This document shows, piece by piece, positions 35,165-45,088 of a stretch of DNA of 64,000 nucleotides (position 1 is the stretch's first letter; each line of letters starts with the position of its first letter). The position numbers were made by a program, and so were the translations under genes. This DNA is from Streptomyces sp. Z26 (lineage in GTDB: Bacteria > Actinomycetota > Actinomycetes > Streptomycetales > Streptomycetaceae), in assembly GCF_003665095.1 (NCBI RefSeq), contig NZ_RCHV01000002.1, positions 5,522,501 through 5,586,500 on the forward strand, given 5' to 3'. The notes under the pieces were generated by a model. The model made no database searches and was not told the origin of the DNA. It saw only the letters and a list, made by a program, of their open reading frames with translations.

Positions 35165-35236
35165 CGTTATGCCCGCTCACCCCGGTTTGTAGACCCACAT
35201 ATGAGCGACGACCCCGCTCAAGGTCTTGACGGGAGA

Positions 35237-35263
35237 GAACCCTTACGGCTGTGCTTAGGGTTC
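35237..35263. promoter_or_regulatory. inverted repeat upstream of rok7B7
   Basis: GAACCCT (35237-35243) and AGGGTTC (35257-35263) form a 7-bp inverted repeat with a 13-nt spacer, 90 bp before the start. A TTGACG hexamer (35227-35232) precedes it. It is a candidate ROK operator by position. Confidence 0.4.
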
Positions 35264-35352
35264 ATATGTTGGAAACGGGTCGTACCCCACTGCCGTGGTG
35301 CGGCCGACGGGACGGTCGTCGTGCCGGCCGTCGAGGCGGGAGTGGTTCAGAC

Positions 35353-36573
35353 GTGGAGACTCCGGGATCGCAGTCCTCGCTGCACCGGGCAAACTTGGAG
35401 CGGGTCGTGCGGGCCGTACGGCTGGCGGGCTCGCTCACGCAGGCCGAGATCGCCCGTTCCACGGGCCTGTCGGCCGCGACGGTCTCCAACATCGTCCGGG
35501 AGTTGAAGGACGGCGGCACGGTCGACGTGACGCCCACGTCGGCGGGCGGGCGGCGGGCGCGCAGCGTCTCGCTCTCCGGTGACGCCGGGATCGTCGTCGG
35601 CGTCGACTTCGGCCACTCGCACCTCCGCGTCGCCGTCGGCAACCTGGCGCACCAGGTGCTGGCCGAGGAGGCCGAGCCGTTCGACGTGGACTCCTCGTCG
35701 TCCGAGGGCTTCGACCGCGCCGAGGAGCTGGTCGAGCGGCTGATCGCGACCACCGGCGTGGGCCGTGACAAGGTCATCGGCGTCGGCCTGGGCGTCCCCG
35801 GCCCGATCGACGTGGAGACCGGCGCGCTCGGCTCCACCGCGATCCTGCCCGGCTGGACCGGGACCCGGCCGCGCGAGGAGCTGGCCGCCCGGCTCGGCGT
35901 GCCGGTGCACGTGGACAACGACGCGAACCTCGGCGCCCTCGGCGAGCAGGTCTGGGGGAGCGGGCGCGGCGCGGGCGACCTCGCGTACATCAAGATCGGC
36001 AGCGGTGTCGGCGCCGGACTGGTCATCAACGGGCAGATCTACCGCGGTCCCGGCGGCACCGCCGGGGAGATAGGGCACATCACGCTCGACGAGTCCGGCC
36101 CGGTCTGCCGCTGCGGCAACCGCGGCTGCCTGGAGACGTTCACCGCCGCGCGCTACGTGCTGCCGCTGCTCAACTCCAGCCACGGGCCCGACATCACGAT
36201 GCCCAAGGTCGTACGGCTCGCCCGCGACGGGGACCCGGGCTGCCGACGGCTCGTCGCGGACATAGGGCGCCACATCGGCAGCGGCGTCGCGAACCTGTGC
36301 AACCTGCTGAACCCCAGCCGCGTCGTGCTCGGCGGCGACCTCGCGGAGGCCGGGGACCTGGTCCTGGACCCCGTACGCGACTCCGTGGCGCGTTACGCGA
36401 TCCCCAGCGCGGCCCGGCAGCTGACCGTCGCTCCGGGGACGCTGGGCGGCCGTGCGGAGGTGCTGGGGTCGCTCGCGCTGGTGCTCAGCGAGATGGGCGA
36501 CTCGACGCTGCTCGACTCGGCGGTCCCGGCGGGCGGCGCGGCCGCCCCACCCGCCGCGTCGGCTCCGGTGTGA
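35353..36573 (+). CDS. rok7B7: ROK-family transcriptional regulator Rok7B7
   Basis: A 406-aa ROK repressor. The winged HTH is at residues about 10-65 (VVRAVRLAGSLTQAEIARST, AATVSNIVRELKDGGTV), and the ROK sugar-kinase-like domain follows with VGVDFGHSHLRVAVG, the DNDAN loop (VHVDNDANLGALGEQ), the glycine loop KIGSGVGAGLVI and the zinc motif CRCGNRGCLE. Synteny between ngcEFG and xylFGH is that of SCO6008, where Rok7B7 controls xylose transport and takes part in carbon control. GTG at 35353 was chosen to match METPGSQSSLHRANL of relatives, with GGGAG upstream. Confidence 0.9.
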   Translation: METPGSQSSLHRANLERVVRAVRLAGSLTQAEIARSTGLSAATVSNIVRELKDGGTVDVTPTSAGGRRARSVSLSGDAGIVVGVDFGHSHLRVAVGNLAHQVLAEEAEPFDVDSSSSEGFDRAEELVERLIATTGVGRDKVIGVGLGVPGPIDVETGALGSTAILPGWTGTRPREELAARLGVPVHVDNDANLGALGEQVWGSGRGAGDLAYIKIGSGVGAGLVINGQIYRGPGGTAGEIGHITLDESGPVCRCGNRGCLETFTAARYVLPLLNSSHGPDITMPKVVRLARDGDPGCRRLVADIGRHIGSGVANLCNLLNPSRVVLGGDLAEAGDLVLDPVRDSVARYAIPSAARQLTVAPGTLGGRAEVLGSLALVLSEMGDSTLLDSAVPAGGAAAPPAASAPV

Positions 36574-36581
36574 GACCGCGC

Positions 36582-36600
36582 GGGTACTCCCCGTACCCGT
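36582..36600 (+). terminator. small hairpin between rok7B7 and xylF
   Basis: CGGGTAC (36582-36588) pairs with GTACCCG (36594-36600) over TCCCC, then TTGTG follows. The next 130 bp before xylF are relatively AT-rich (GTTAAGGATTTACTTCTTGA) and contain AACGA-N6-TCGTT near 36617, a likely promoter region. Confidence 0.5.
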
Positions 36601-36737
36601 TGTGCGTTCATGGTGATAACGAATGGCATCGTTGCCGTCTCGTTAAGGATTTACTTCTTGACGATGACAGTGGCTGCGAGTTGACTTCCAGCCACCTCGG
36701 CCGCAAGGACGCGGCCTCGTCAGGGAGGTTGACACCC

Positions 36738-37829
36738 ATGAACGCAATGACGCGCCGCGTCGTCATTGGCACGGCCGCCATCTCGATGGCTCTGACCCTC
36801 TCCGCCTGTGGCGAAGCGGGCGGCGGGGACGACGACGGTGGCAGCGACAACAACTTGATCGGCCTGCTGCTGCCCGAGAACAAGACGACCCGCTACGAGA
36901 CCTTCGACCGCCCGCTGATGGAGGCGAAGATCAAGGAGCTGTGTTCGGACTGCGAGGTCAAGTACAACAACGCCTCGCAGGACACCGAGCTCCAGAAGAG
37001 GCAGTTCGACGCGCTCGTCACGCAGGGCGTCAAGACGATCATCCTCGACGCCGTCGACGCCACCGCGACCAAGTCGTGGGTCGACCAGGCCGCGAAGAAG
37101 GACGTCAAGGTCGTCGCGTACGACCGGCTGGCCGAGGGTGACGTCGCCGCGTACGTCTCGTACGACAACGAGAAGATCGGCGAGCTCCAGGGCCAGGGCC
37201 TGGTCGAGGCGCTCGGGGACGACGCGAAGAACTCCAACGTCGTGATGATCAACGGCTCGCCCACCGACCCGAACGCCGCGCTGTTCAAGAAGGGCGCCCA
37301 CACCGTCCTGGACAAGCAGGTCAAGAAGGTCGTCTACGAGCAGGACATCCCGGACTGGTCGCCGGACGAGGCCAACAAGAAGATGGCCGCCGCGATCACC
37401 TCGCTCGGCAAGGACGGCTTCGAGGGCGTCTACTCCGCGAACGACGGCATGGCCGGTGGCATCGCCACCGCCCTCAGCAAGGCCGGGGTCAAGGACGTGC
37501 CGCTGGGCGGCCAGGACGCCGAACTCGCCGGTCTCCAGCGCGTGGTGAGCGACCAGCAGAGCTTCACGATCTACAAGGCGATCAAGCCGGAGGCCGAGAC
37601 GACCGCCTCCATCGCCGTCGCGCTGCACGAGGGCAAGGGCATCGACGAGTTCGCGCCCACCACCGTGGACAGCAAGAGCAAGGAGGGCATCCCCGCCAAG
37701 CTCTACGGCGCGAAGATCGTGAACAAGGACAACATCAAGGACACGATCCTCAAGGACAAGGTCTACAAGGCGAGCCAGATCTGCACCAAGCAGTTCGCCT
37801 CCGCCTGCAAGTCCGCCGGCATCCAGTGA
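36738..37829 (+). CDS. xylF: xylose-type ABC importer, substrate-binding lipoprotein
   Basis: A 363-aa periplasmic-binding-protein type I lipoprotein. The signal peptide ends in the lipobox LSAC with Cys24. The mature protein shows the XylF/RbsB pattern: IGLLLPENKTTRYETFDRPL, QFDALVTQGVKTIILDAVDA, VVAYDRLAEGDVAAYVSYDN and VYSANDGMAGGIATALSKAG. Neighbouring ATPase and permease genes and the ROK regulator point to xylose, as for SCO6009-6011. AGGGAGG lies 8 nt before ATG. Confidence 0.87.
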   Translation: MNAMTRRVVIGTAAISMALTLSACGEAGGGDDDGGSDNNLIGLLLPENKTTRYETFDRPLMEAKIKELCSDCEVKYNNASQDTELQKRQFDALVTQGVKTIILDAVDATATKSWVDQAAKKDVKVVAYDRLAEGDVAAYVSYDNEKIGELQGQGLVEALGDDAKNSNVVMINGSPTDPNAALFKKGAHTVLDKQVKKVVYEQDIPDWSPDEANKKMAAAITSLGKDGFEGVYSANDGMAGGIATALSKAGVKDVPLGGQDAELAGLQRVVSDQQSFTIYKAIKPEAETTASIAVALHEGKGIDEFAPTTVDSKSKEGIPAKLYGAKIVNKDNIKDTILKDKVYKASQICTKQFASACKSAGIQ

Positions 37830-37835
37830 CCTGCC

Positions 37836-37860
37836 GCCCGCCCGCCACGCGCGGGCGGGC
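37836..37860 (+). terminator. intra-operon hairpin between xylF and xylG
   Basis: GCCCGCCCGC (37836-37845) pairs with GCGGGCGGGC (37851-37860), followed by GTTTCCCCC. It resembles a partial terminator that would lower xylGH relative to xylF. Confidence 0.65.
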
Positions 37861-37984
37861 GTTTCCCCCGTGCCGTCGGCGGTGACCGCCCCGGTGCGCC
37901 ACGACCACGTATGTCCATGGGGCCCGCCCCCGCCCGTACGCGCGTACGGGCGGCTGCGGCCCCGCACAGATCGGAGTTGGCCCA

Positions 37985-38760
37985 GTGCCGAACGAACCCG
38001 TGCTGGCGTTGCGCGGGGTCTCGAAGCGGTTCGGTGCCGTTCAGGCGCTCACCGACGTAGACCTTGAGATCCGTCCCGGCGAGGTCGTCGCCCTCGTCGG
38101 CGACAACGGCGCCGGCAAGTCCACACTCGTCAAGACGATCGCGGGCGTGCACCCGATCGACGACGGTGCCATCGAGTGGAACGGCAGGCCGGTCCAGATC
38201 CAGCGACCGCACGACGCGCAGGAACTGGGCGTGGCCACCGTCTACCAGGACCTGGCCCTCTGCGACAACCTCGACGTCGTCGCCAACCTCTTCCTCGGCA
38301 GCGAGCTGCGCACCGCGACCGTGCTGGACGAGGTCGCGATGGAGAAGCGCGCCAAGGAGCTGCTGGACACGCTGTCCATCCGCATCCCCAGCGTCCGTAT
38401 CCCCGTCGCCTCGCTCTCCGGCGGTCAGCGGCAGGTCGTCGCCATCGCCCGCGCGCTGATCGGCGACCCCCAGGTGGTCATCCTCGACGAGCCGACGGCA
38501 GCCCTGGGCGTCGAGCAGACCGCGCAGGTGCTGGACCTGGTGGAGCGGCTGCGTGAACGCGGCCTCGCCACCCTGCTCATCAGCCACAACATGGCCGACG
38601 TGCAGGCCGTCGCGGACCGCGTCGCGGTGCTGCGCCTCGGCCGCAACAACGGTGTCTTCTCCGTGCAGGACACCTCCCACGAAGAGATCATCGCCGCGAT
38701 CACCGGTGCCTCGGACAACGCGGTGACCCGTCGCCAGGCGCGTACGACGGAGGCGTCGAA

Positions 38761-38764
<4 letters not shown>
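37985..38764 (+). CDS. xylG: xylose-type ABC importer, ATP-binding protein
   Basis: A 259-aa ABC ATPase with Walker A VGDNGAGKST, Q-loop VATVYQDLALCDNL, signature LSGGQRQVVAIARALI, Walker B VVILDEPTAALG and switch His in LLISHNMADV. It has one nucleotide-binding domain, half the length of enterobacterial XylG/RbsA with two. This is a common actinobacterial form that must dimerise. GTG at 37985 has GGAG upstream; the end overlaps xylH by ATGA. Confidence 0.9.
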
Positions 38765-40089
<1,325 letters not shown>

Positions 40090-40148
40090 CCGGACCCCGC
40101 GGCACCCCCGGATCGCGTCCGTACCGTACCTGACCAGTACGGGCGCAT

Positions 40149-40177
40149 GTGCCCGGCACCCTCGCGGTGCCGGGCAC
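40149..40177 (+). terminator. 12-bp perfect terminator after xylH
   Basis: GTGCCCGGCACC (40149-40160) pairs with GGTGCCGGGCAC (40166-40177) over CTCGC. Confidence 0.85.
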
Positions 40178-40328
40178 AGCCATGTCCGGAACGGCCGGTG
40201 GGCGCCCGCGTGACCGGTATCGCACGTTCCGCCGAACCAGCCGGATGAACACCCCGGCGGGCGGAACACTAGACTCGCGGAATCGCACACACCTCGCGGC
40301 ACAGGCTCGACAGCACTAGGAGGCACGG

Positions 40329-42269
40329 GTGGCGCTGCTGACCCGCATCACGGGACCGCGCGATCTGGACCGGCTCAGCACGGAGCAGCTGGAGCAACTG
40401 GCGGAGGAGGTGCGCACCTTCCTCGTGGAGTCCGTCGCCAAGACCGGCGGGCATCTCGGACCCAACCTGGGCGTGGTCGAGCTGACCATCGCCCTGCACC
40501 GCGTGTTCCACTCGCCCGCCGACCGGGTCCTGTGGGACACCGGCCACCAGAGCTACGTGCACAAGCTGCTGACCGGCCGCCAGGACTTCTCCGCGCTGCG
40601 TACGAGGGGCGGCCTGTCCGGCTACCCGTCGCGCGCCGAGTCCGAGCACGACGTCATCGAGAACTCGCACGCCTCGACCGTACTCGGCTGGGCCGACGGC
40701 CTCGCCAAGGCCAACCAGCTGCGGCGCACCGGCGACCACGTCGCCGCCGTCATCGGCGACGGCGCCCTCACCGGCGGCATGGCCTGGGAGGCGCTCAACA
40801 ACATCGCGGCCGCCAAGGACCGCCCGCTGGTCATCGTCGTGAACGACAACGAGCGCTCGTACGCCCCGACCATCGGCGGCCTCGCGGACCACCTCGCCAC
40901 CCTCCGTACCACCGACGGCTACGAGCGCTTCCTCGCCCGCGGGAAGGAGGTGCTCAACCGGACGCCCGTCGTCGGCAAGCCGCTCTACGAGACGCTGCAC
41001 GGCGCGAAGAAGGGCTTCAAGGACATGGTCGCGCCGCAGGGCATGTTCGAGGACCTGGGACTGAAGTACGTCGGCCCGATCGACGGGCACGACATCGCCG
41101 CCGTCGAGTCCGCGCTCCAGCGCGCGAAGCGCTTCGGCGGCCCGGTCATCGTGCACTGCCTCACGGAGAAGGGCCGCGGCTACCAGCCCGCCCGGCAGGA
41201 CGAGGCCGACCAGTTCCACGCCGTCGGCGTGATCCACCCGGACACCGGGCTGCCCGTCAAGTCCTCGGGCGCCGACTGGACCTCGGTGTTCGGCGAGGAG
41301 ATGGTGAAGCTCGGCCGCGAGCGGGAGGACGTCGTGGCGATCACGGCGGCCATGATGCGGCCGACGGGCCTGCACGCGTTCGCGGAGGCGTTCCCCGAGC
41401 GCGTGTACGACGTGGGCATCGCCGAGCAGCACGCCGCGGTCTCCGCCGCCGGTCTGGCGACGGGCGGGCTGCACCCGGTGTTCGCGGTGTACGCCACGTT
41501 CCTGAACCGCGCGTTCGACCAGGTGCTGATGGACGTGGCGCTGCACCGGTGCGGCGTGACGTTCGTCCTCGACCGGGCGGGCGTCACCGGCTCCGACGGC
41601 GCCTCGCACAACGGCATGTGGGACATGTCGATCCTCCAGTGCGTGCCGGGGCTGCGGCTCGCCGCGCCGCGCGACGCCGACCAGCTGCGGGCGCAGCTGC
41701 GGGAGGCCGTGGAGGTGGACGACGCGCCCACGGTGGTCCGTTACTCGAAGGGCGCCGTCGGCCCCGCCGTACCGGCCGTCGACCGCGTCGGCGGCATGGA
41801 CGTGCTCCGCGCCGCCGGGTGCGACGACCCGGACGTGCTGCTCGTGTCCGTCGGCGCGCTGGCGCCCATGTGCCTGGACGTCGCGGACCTGCTCGACAAG
41901 CAGGGCATCTCGACGACCGTGGTGGACCCGCGCTGGGTCAAGCCGGTGGACGAGGCGCTGGCGCCGCTCGCGGACGGGCACCGCGCGGTCGTCACGGTGG
42001 AGGACAACAGCCGTGCCGGGGGCGTCGGTTCGGCGGTCGCGCAGGCGCTGCGGGACGCGGGGGTGGACGTGCCGCTGCGGGACTTCGGCATCCCGGCCCG
42101 CTTCCTGGACCACGCCTCGCGCAAGGAGGTGCTGGCCGAGATCGGCCTGACCGCGCCCGACATCGCCCGCCAGGTGACCGGCCTGGTGGCGCGGATCGGC
42201 GGCCGCGACGGCCGGTTCGACGGGGCCGGCGCGGAGACGGAGTCCGAGGCGGAGCGGGCGCGCGACTAG
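40329..42269 (+). CDS. dxs: 1-deoxy-D-xylulose-5-phosphate synthase
   Basis: A 646-aa thiamine-diphosphate enzyme joining pyruvate and glyceraldehyde-3-phosphate, the first step of the MEP isoprenoid pathway. Motifs include [20 protein letters not shown], the ThDP/Mg site [17 protein letters not shown], the Glu region [19 protein letters not shown] and [20 protein letters not shown] at 40329 has AGGAGG upstream, and a -10-like TAGACT is at 40270. The TAG stop (42267-42269) is part of the CTAG that borders the IS982-family element, so the C-terminus (ESEAERARD) ends exactly at the insertion point. Confidence 0.97.
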   Translation: MALLTRITGPRDLDRLSTEQLEQLAEEVRTFLVESVAKTGGHLGPNLGVVELTIALHRVFHSPADRVLWDTGHQSYVHKLLTGRQDFSALRTRGGLSGYPSRAESEHDVIENSHASTVLGWADGLAKANQLRRTGDHVAAVIGDGALTGGMAWEALNNIAAAKDRPLVIVVNDNERSYAPTIGGLADHLATLRTTDGYERFLARGKEVLNRTPVVGKPLYETLHGAKKGFKDMVAPQGMFEDLGLKYVGPIDGHDIAAVESALQRAKRFGGPVIVHCLTEKGRGYQPARQDEADQFHAVGVIHPDTGLPVKSSGADWTSVFGEEMVKLGREREDVVAITAAMMRPTGLHAFAEAFPERVYDVGIAEQHAAVSAAGLATGGLHPVFAVYATFLNRAFDQVLMDVALHRCGVTFVLDRAGVTGSDGASHNGMWDMSILQCVPGLRLAAPRDADQLRAQLREAVEVDDAPTVVRYSKGAVGPAVPAVDRVGGMDVLRAAGCDDPDVLLVSVGALAPMCLDVADLLDKQGISTTVVDPRWVKPVDEALAPLADGHRAVVTVEDNSRAGGVGSAVAQALRDAGVDVPLRDFGIPARFLDHASRKEVLAEIGLTAPDIARQVTGLVARIGGRDGRFDGAGAETESEAERARD

Positions 42270-43239
42270 ATGAATGAGTCCGATGTCTTCAGTGGTCGTA
42301 GGCGATCAGTGATCGTTTGATGGGTGCGCCGGTGGTCCAGTTGTGCCAGATGCCGGCGGCGAGGGCGAGGAGTCGTTGTCCGGTGCGGGCGAAGACTCCG
42401 GCCGGGGTTCTGCCGCCGTGTTGTTCGAGGCTGAGCTGGCCTTTGAGGGTGTCGATGACGGCTTCGATCCACTGGCGGACCCGGGCGATCTTCCCGTGCC
42501 GGACCGGTTCGTCCTTGCGGTCCGGCCGCACCAGGTGTGCGCCGAGCCGCTCGGCGACGAACGCTTCGAACTCCTTGCCCGCGAAGCCCTTGTCCGCGAG
42601 GATCACCTGCCCTTGGCGGACGAGGTGGTGTTCGCGTTCCAGGAGCGCGGTCATCACCTCCCGTTCGCCGAGTTTCGGGTTGGCCAGGCACCAGGTGACA
42701 GGCATGCCCTCGGCGGTGGTGACCAGGTAGAGGCGGAAGCCCCAGAAGAAGCGGGAGTGGCTGCGGCAGAAGCCGTAGCCGCAGTGCCCGGCCAGGTCGG
42801 AGCGTTTGACGGTCTCGCGGGAGGCCGCGCAGGGCAGCGGGGTGGAGTCGATCAGCCGCAGGTCGTCGTTCCAGGTCGGCACCTGCCTGGCCAGTGCCTC
42901 GATCACGCGGCTGATGAGCGGACCTGCGGCGTTGAGGCGCTTGTTGTAGGCGGACTGTTGGGGCAGGTAGCGGAAGAGGTGGCCGAGGCGGGCGTGGGCG
43001 AAGCGGATCCAGTGCCGGGTCGAGGGGAACCCGAGGAGGACCTGGGCCACGGCCAGGCACATCAGTTCGGCGTCCGTCAGCTTCGGCGGTCGCCCGATCC
43101 GGCGACAAGGCGCCACGTGGTCGTCGATGAACACGTACAGTGCCGCCAGAAGGGCGTCCAGGTTTGTCTTCACACACTGACCAACGGGCGCCCTTCGCCA
43201 TGGTCGCGACCAGGACGGACATCGGACTCACTCATCTAG
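42266..43239 (-). mobile_element. IS982-family insertion sequence at the dxs stop codon
   Basis: The element is about 970 bp. The 22-bp ends, 42266-42287 and 43218-43239, are inverted repeats with one mismatch; both read inward from CTAGATGA(A/G)TGAGTCCGATG. CTAG is at both borders and is itself palindromic, so it could be a 4-bp target duplication or part of the ends. Without the element the sequence would read GCGCGA-CTAG-GCGGTGTCC, restoring a normal dxs end. One intact transposase gene fills the element. Confidence 0.85.
42289..43173 (-). CDS. IS982-family transposase
   Basis: A 294-aa DDE transposase that fits the IS982 family: N-terminal DALLAALYVFIDDHVAP, KLTDAELMCLAVAQVLLGFP, first Asp in LRLIDSTPLPCA, then VKRSDLAGHCGYGFCRSHSR, second Asp in VILADKGFAGKEFEAF and third acidic residue in RQWIEAVIDTLKGQLSLEQH. 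It is full length with no frameshift, so the element may still move. It is transcribed against dxs. Confidence 0.9.
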   Translation of the reverse strand: MKTNLDALLAALYVFIDDHVAPCRRIGRPPKLTDAELMCLAVAQVLLGFPSTRHWIRFAHARLGHLFRYLPQQSAYNKRLNAAGPLISRVIEALARQVPTWNDDLRLIDSTPLPCAASRETVKRSDLAGHCGYGFCRSHSRFFWGFRLYLVTTAEGMPVTWCLANPKLGEREVMTALLEREHHLVRQGQVILADKGFAGKEFEAFVAERLGAHLVRPDRKDEPVRHGKIARVRQWIEAVIDTLKGQLSLEQHGGRTPAGVFARTGQRLLALAAGIWHNWTTGAPIKRSLIAYDH

Positions 43240-43380
43240 GCGGTGTCCTGGCCACCCGTACGACCGGTGTGACCGGGCCCGTCCCCGCGTACGGGGGCGG
43301 GCCCGGCCGCCGTACGGAGCCGTGCCCGTACGCCGCCCGCGCGGTCCGTACGGGGTCCGTCCCTCCGCGCCGGTGTAGCC

Positions 43381-43402
43381 CCTTCGTGTGAAGGAATCCT
43401 TC
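43381..43402. promoter_or_regulatory. overlapping inverted repeats upstream of the APC permease
   Basis: CCTTC-GTGT-GAAGG-AAT-CCTTC gives two alternative inverted repeats; GAAGGAATCCTTC (43390-43402) is perfect around one base. They are about 72 bp before the permease start. The rest of 43240-43473 is GTACGG-rich with no gene. Confidence 0.3.
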
Positions 43403-43473
43403 TTGGTGGTGTAGCGGCCGCCTCGTCCCCGTGTCGGGACGACGATGGCCGCCTGTCGACCACGGAGGTACGG

Positions 43474-44979
43474 ATGGGCAAGGACATGGAGGCGGGACGC
43501 CGCGGGTCCGGAGGGCTGTTCCGGACCAAGAGCGTCGAGCAGTCGATCCGGGACACCGAGGAACCCGAGCACAGGCTGACGCGGTCGCTGTCCGCGTTCG
43601 ACCTGACGGTCTTCGGTGTCGGCGTCATCATCGGCACCGGGATCTTCGTCCTCACCGGTTCCGTCGCGAAGGACACCGCGGGCCCGGCCGTGGCGATCTC
43701 CTTCGCCATCTCGGGCGCGGTCTGCGCCCTGGCGGCCCTGTGCTACGCGGAGTTCGCCTCGACGGTGCCGGTCGCGGGCAGCGCGTACACCTTCTCGTAC
43801 GCCTCCCTCGGCGAGTTCCCGGCGTGGATCATCGGCTGGGACCTGGTGCTGGAACTCGCCCTCGCCACGGCGGTGGTGGCCGTCGGCTGGTCCGGGTACG
43901 TGCGGTCGCTGATGGACACCGCGGGCCTGGAACTGCCGACGGTGCTCCAGGGGCCGTCCGCGACCGACGGGTTCAGCTTCGACCTGCTGGCGGCGCTGCT
44001 GGTGCTCGTGCTCACCGTCGTCCTGCTGCTGGGCATGAAGCTCTCCGCGCGGGTCACGGCCGTCGTGGTGGCGATCAAGGTGACGGTGGTGCTGGTCGTC
44101 ATCGTGGCCGGGGCGTTCCTGGTGAAGGCCGACAACTACAGCCCGTTCGTGCCCGAGTCGAAGGGGAACGTCAGCGGCTCCGGCTTCGACGCCCCGCTGA
44201 TCCAGCTGCTGGCGGGCTACGAGCCCACGACCTTCGGCGTGCAGGGCATCTTCACGGCGGCGTCCGTGGTGTTCTTCGCCTTCATCGGCTTCGACGTCGT
44301 CGCCACGGCCGCCGAGGAGACGAAGGACCCGCCGCGCGACATGCCGCGTGGCATCCTCGGCTCGCTCCTCATCTGCACCGTGCTCTACATCGCCGTCGCC
44401 CTCGTCGTCACCGGCATGCAGAACTACACGCAGCTGAGCGTCGACGCGCCGCTCGCCGACGCGTTCAAGTCCACGGGGCACCCGGTGTTCGCCGGGCTCA
44501 TCAGCTTCGGCGCCGCCGTCGGCCTCACGACGGTCTGCCTCATCCTGCTGCTGGGCCAGAGCCGGGTGTTCTTCGCGATGAGCCGCGACGGGCTGCTGCC
44601 GCGCCTCTTCTCGCGGGTGCACCCGCGCTTCGGGACGCCGTACCGCTCGACGGTGCTGCTGGGCGGGCTGGTCGCGGTGGTCGCCGGGTTCACCAGCATC
44701 GAGGAGCTGGCGAGCCTGGTGAACATCGGGACGCTGTTCGCGTTCTCCGTCGTCGCGCTCGGCGTGGTCATCCTCCGCCGTACGCGCCCCGACCTGCCGC
44801 GCGCGTTCCGTACGCCGTGGGTGCCGGTGCTGCCGGTCGTGTCGGTGGCCGCCTCGGTGTGGCTGATGCTGAACCTGTCGGGGGAGACGTGGCTGCGGTT
44901 CGGCGTCTGGATGGTGGTCGGCGTCGTCGTGTACTTCGCGTACGGGCGGTCGCGCAGCCGCATGAACGCGCGCGGTTGA
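43474..44979 (+). CDS. APC-superfamily amino acid permease
   Basis: A 501-aa permease with twelve or more membrane segments. The first helix carries the APC substrate motif VGVIIGTGIFVLTGSVAKD; later segments include AYTFSYASLGEFPAWIIGWD, FIGFDVVATAAEETKDP (cationic-amino-acid transporter signature) and RVFFAMSRDGLLP. It resembles the basic amino-acid/polyamine CAT-type group; the substrate is not proven. GGAGG precedes ATG. A 20-bp-stem terminator follows at 45016. Confidence 0.88.
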   Translation: MGKDMEAGRRGSGGLFRTKSVEQSIRDTEEPEHRLTRSLSAFDLTVFGVGVIIGTGIFVLTGSVAKDTAGPAVAISFAISGAVCALAALCYAEFASTVPVAGSAYTFSYASLGEFPAWIIGWDLVLELALATAVVAVGWSGYVRSLMDTAGLELPTVLQGPSATDGFSFDLLAALLVLVLTVVLLLGMKLSARVTAVVVAIKVTVVLVVIVAGAFLVKADNYSPFVPESKGNVSGSGFDAPLIQLLAGYEPTTFGVQGIFTAASVVFFAFIGFDVVATAAEETKDPPRDMPRGILGSLLICTVLYIAVALVVTGMQNYTQLSVDAPLADAFKSTGHPVFAGLISFGAAVGLTTVCLILLLGQSRVFFAMSRDGLLPRLFSRVHPRFGTPYRSTVLLGGLVAVVAGFTSIEELASLVNIGTLFAFSVVALGVVILRRTRPDLPRAFRTPWVPVLPVVSVAASVWLMLNLSGETWLRFGVWMVVGVVVYFAYGRSRSRMNARG

Positions 44980-45015
44980 TCGCGTACGGCCGATGAACGC
45001 GTACGGCTGACGGCG

Positions 45016-45062
45016 CGTACGGGCGGGCCGGGTCCGGTGGACGGACCCGGCCCGCCCGTACG
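45016..45062 (+). terminator. 20-bp perfect-stem terminator
   Basis: CGTACGGGCGGGCCGGGTCC (45016-45035) pairs perfectly with 45043-45062 over a 7-nt loop, between the permease and the next gene on the same strand. Confidence 0.85.
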
Positions 45063-45088
45063 TCCGCCGCGGCAGTAGGTTGACCGGC

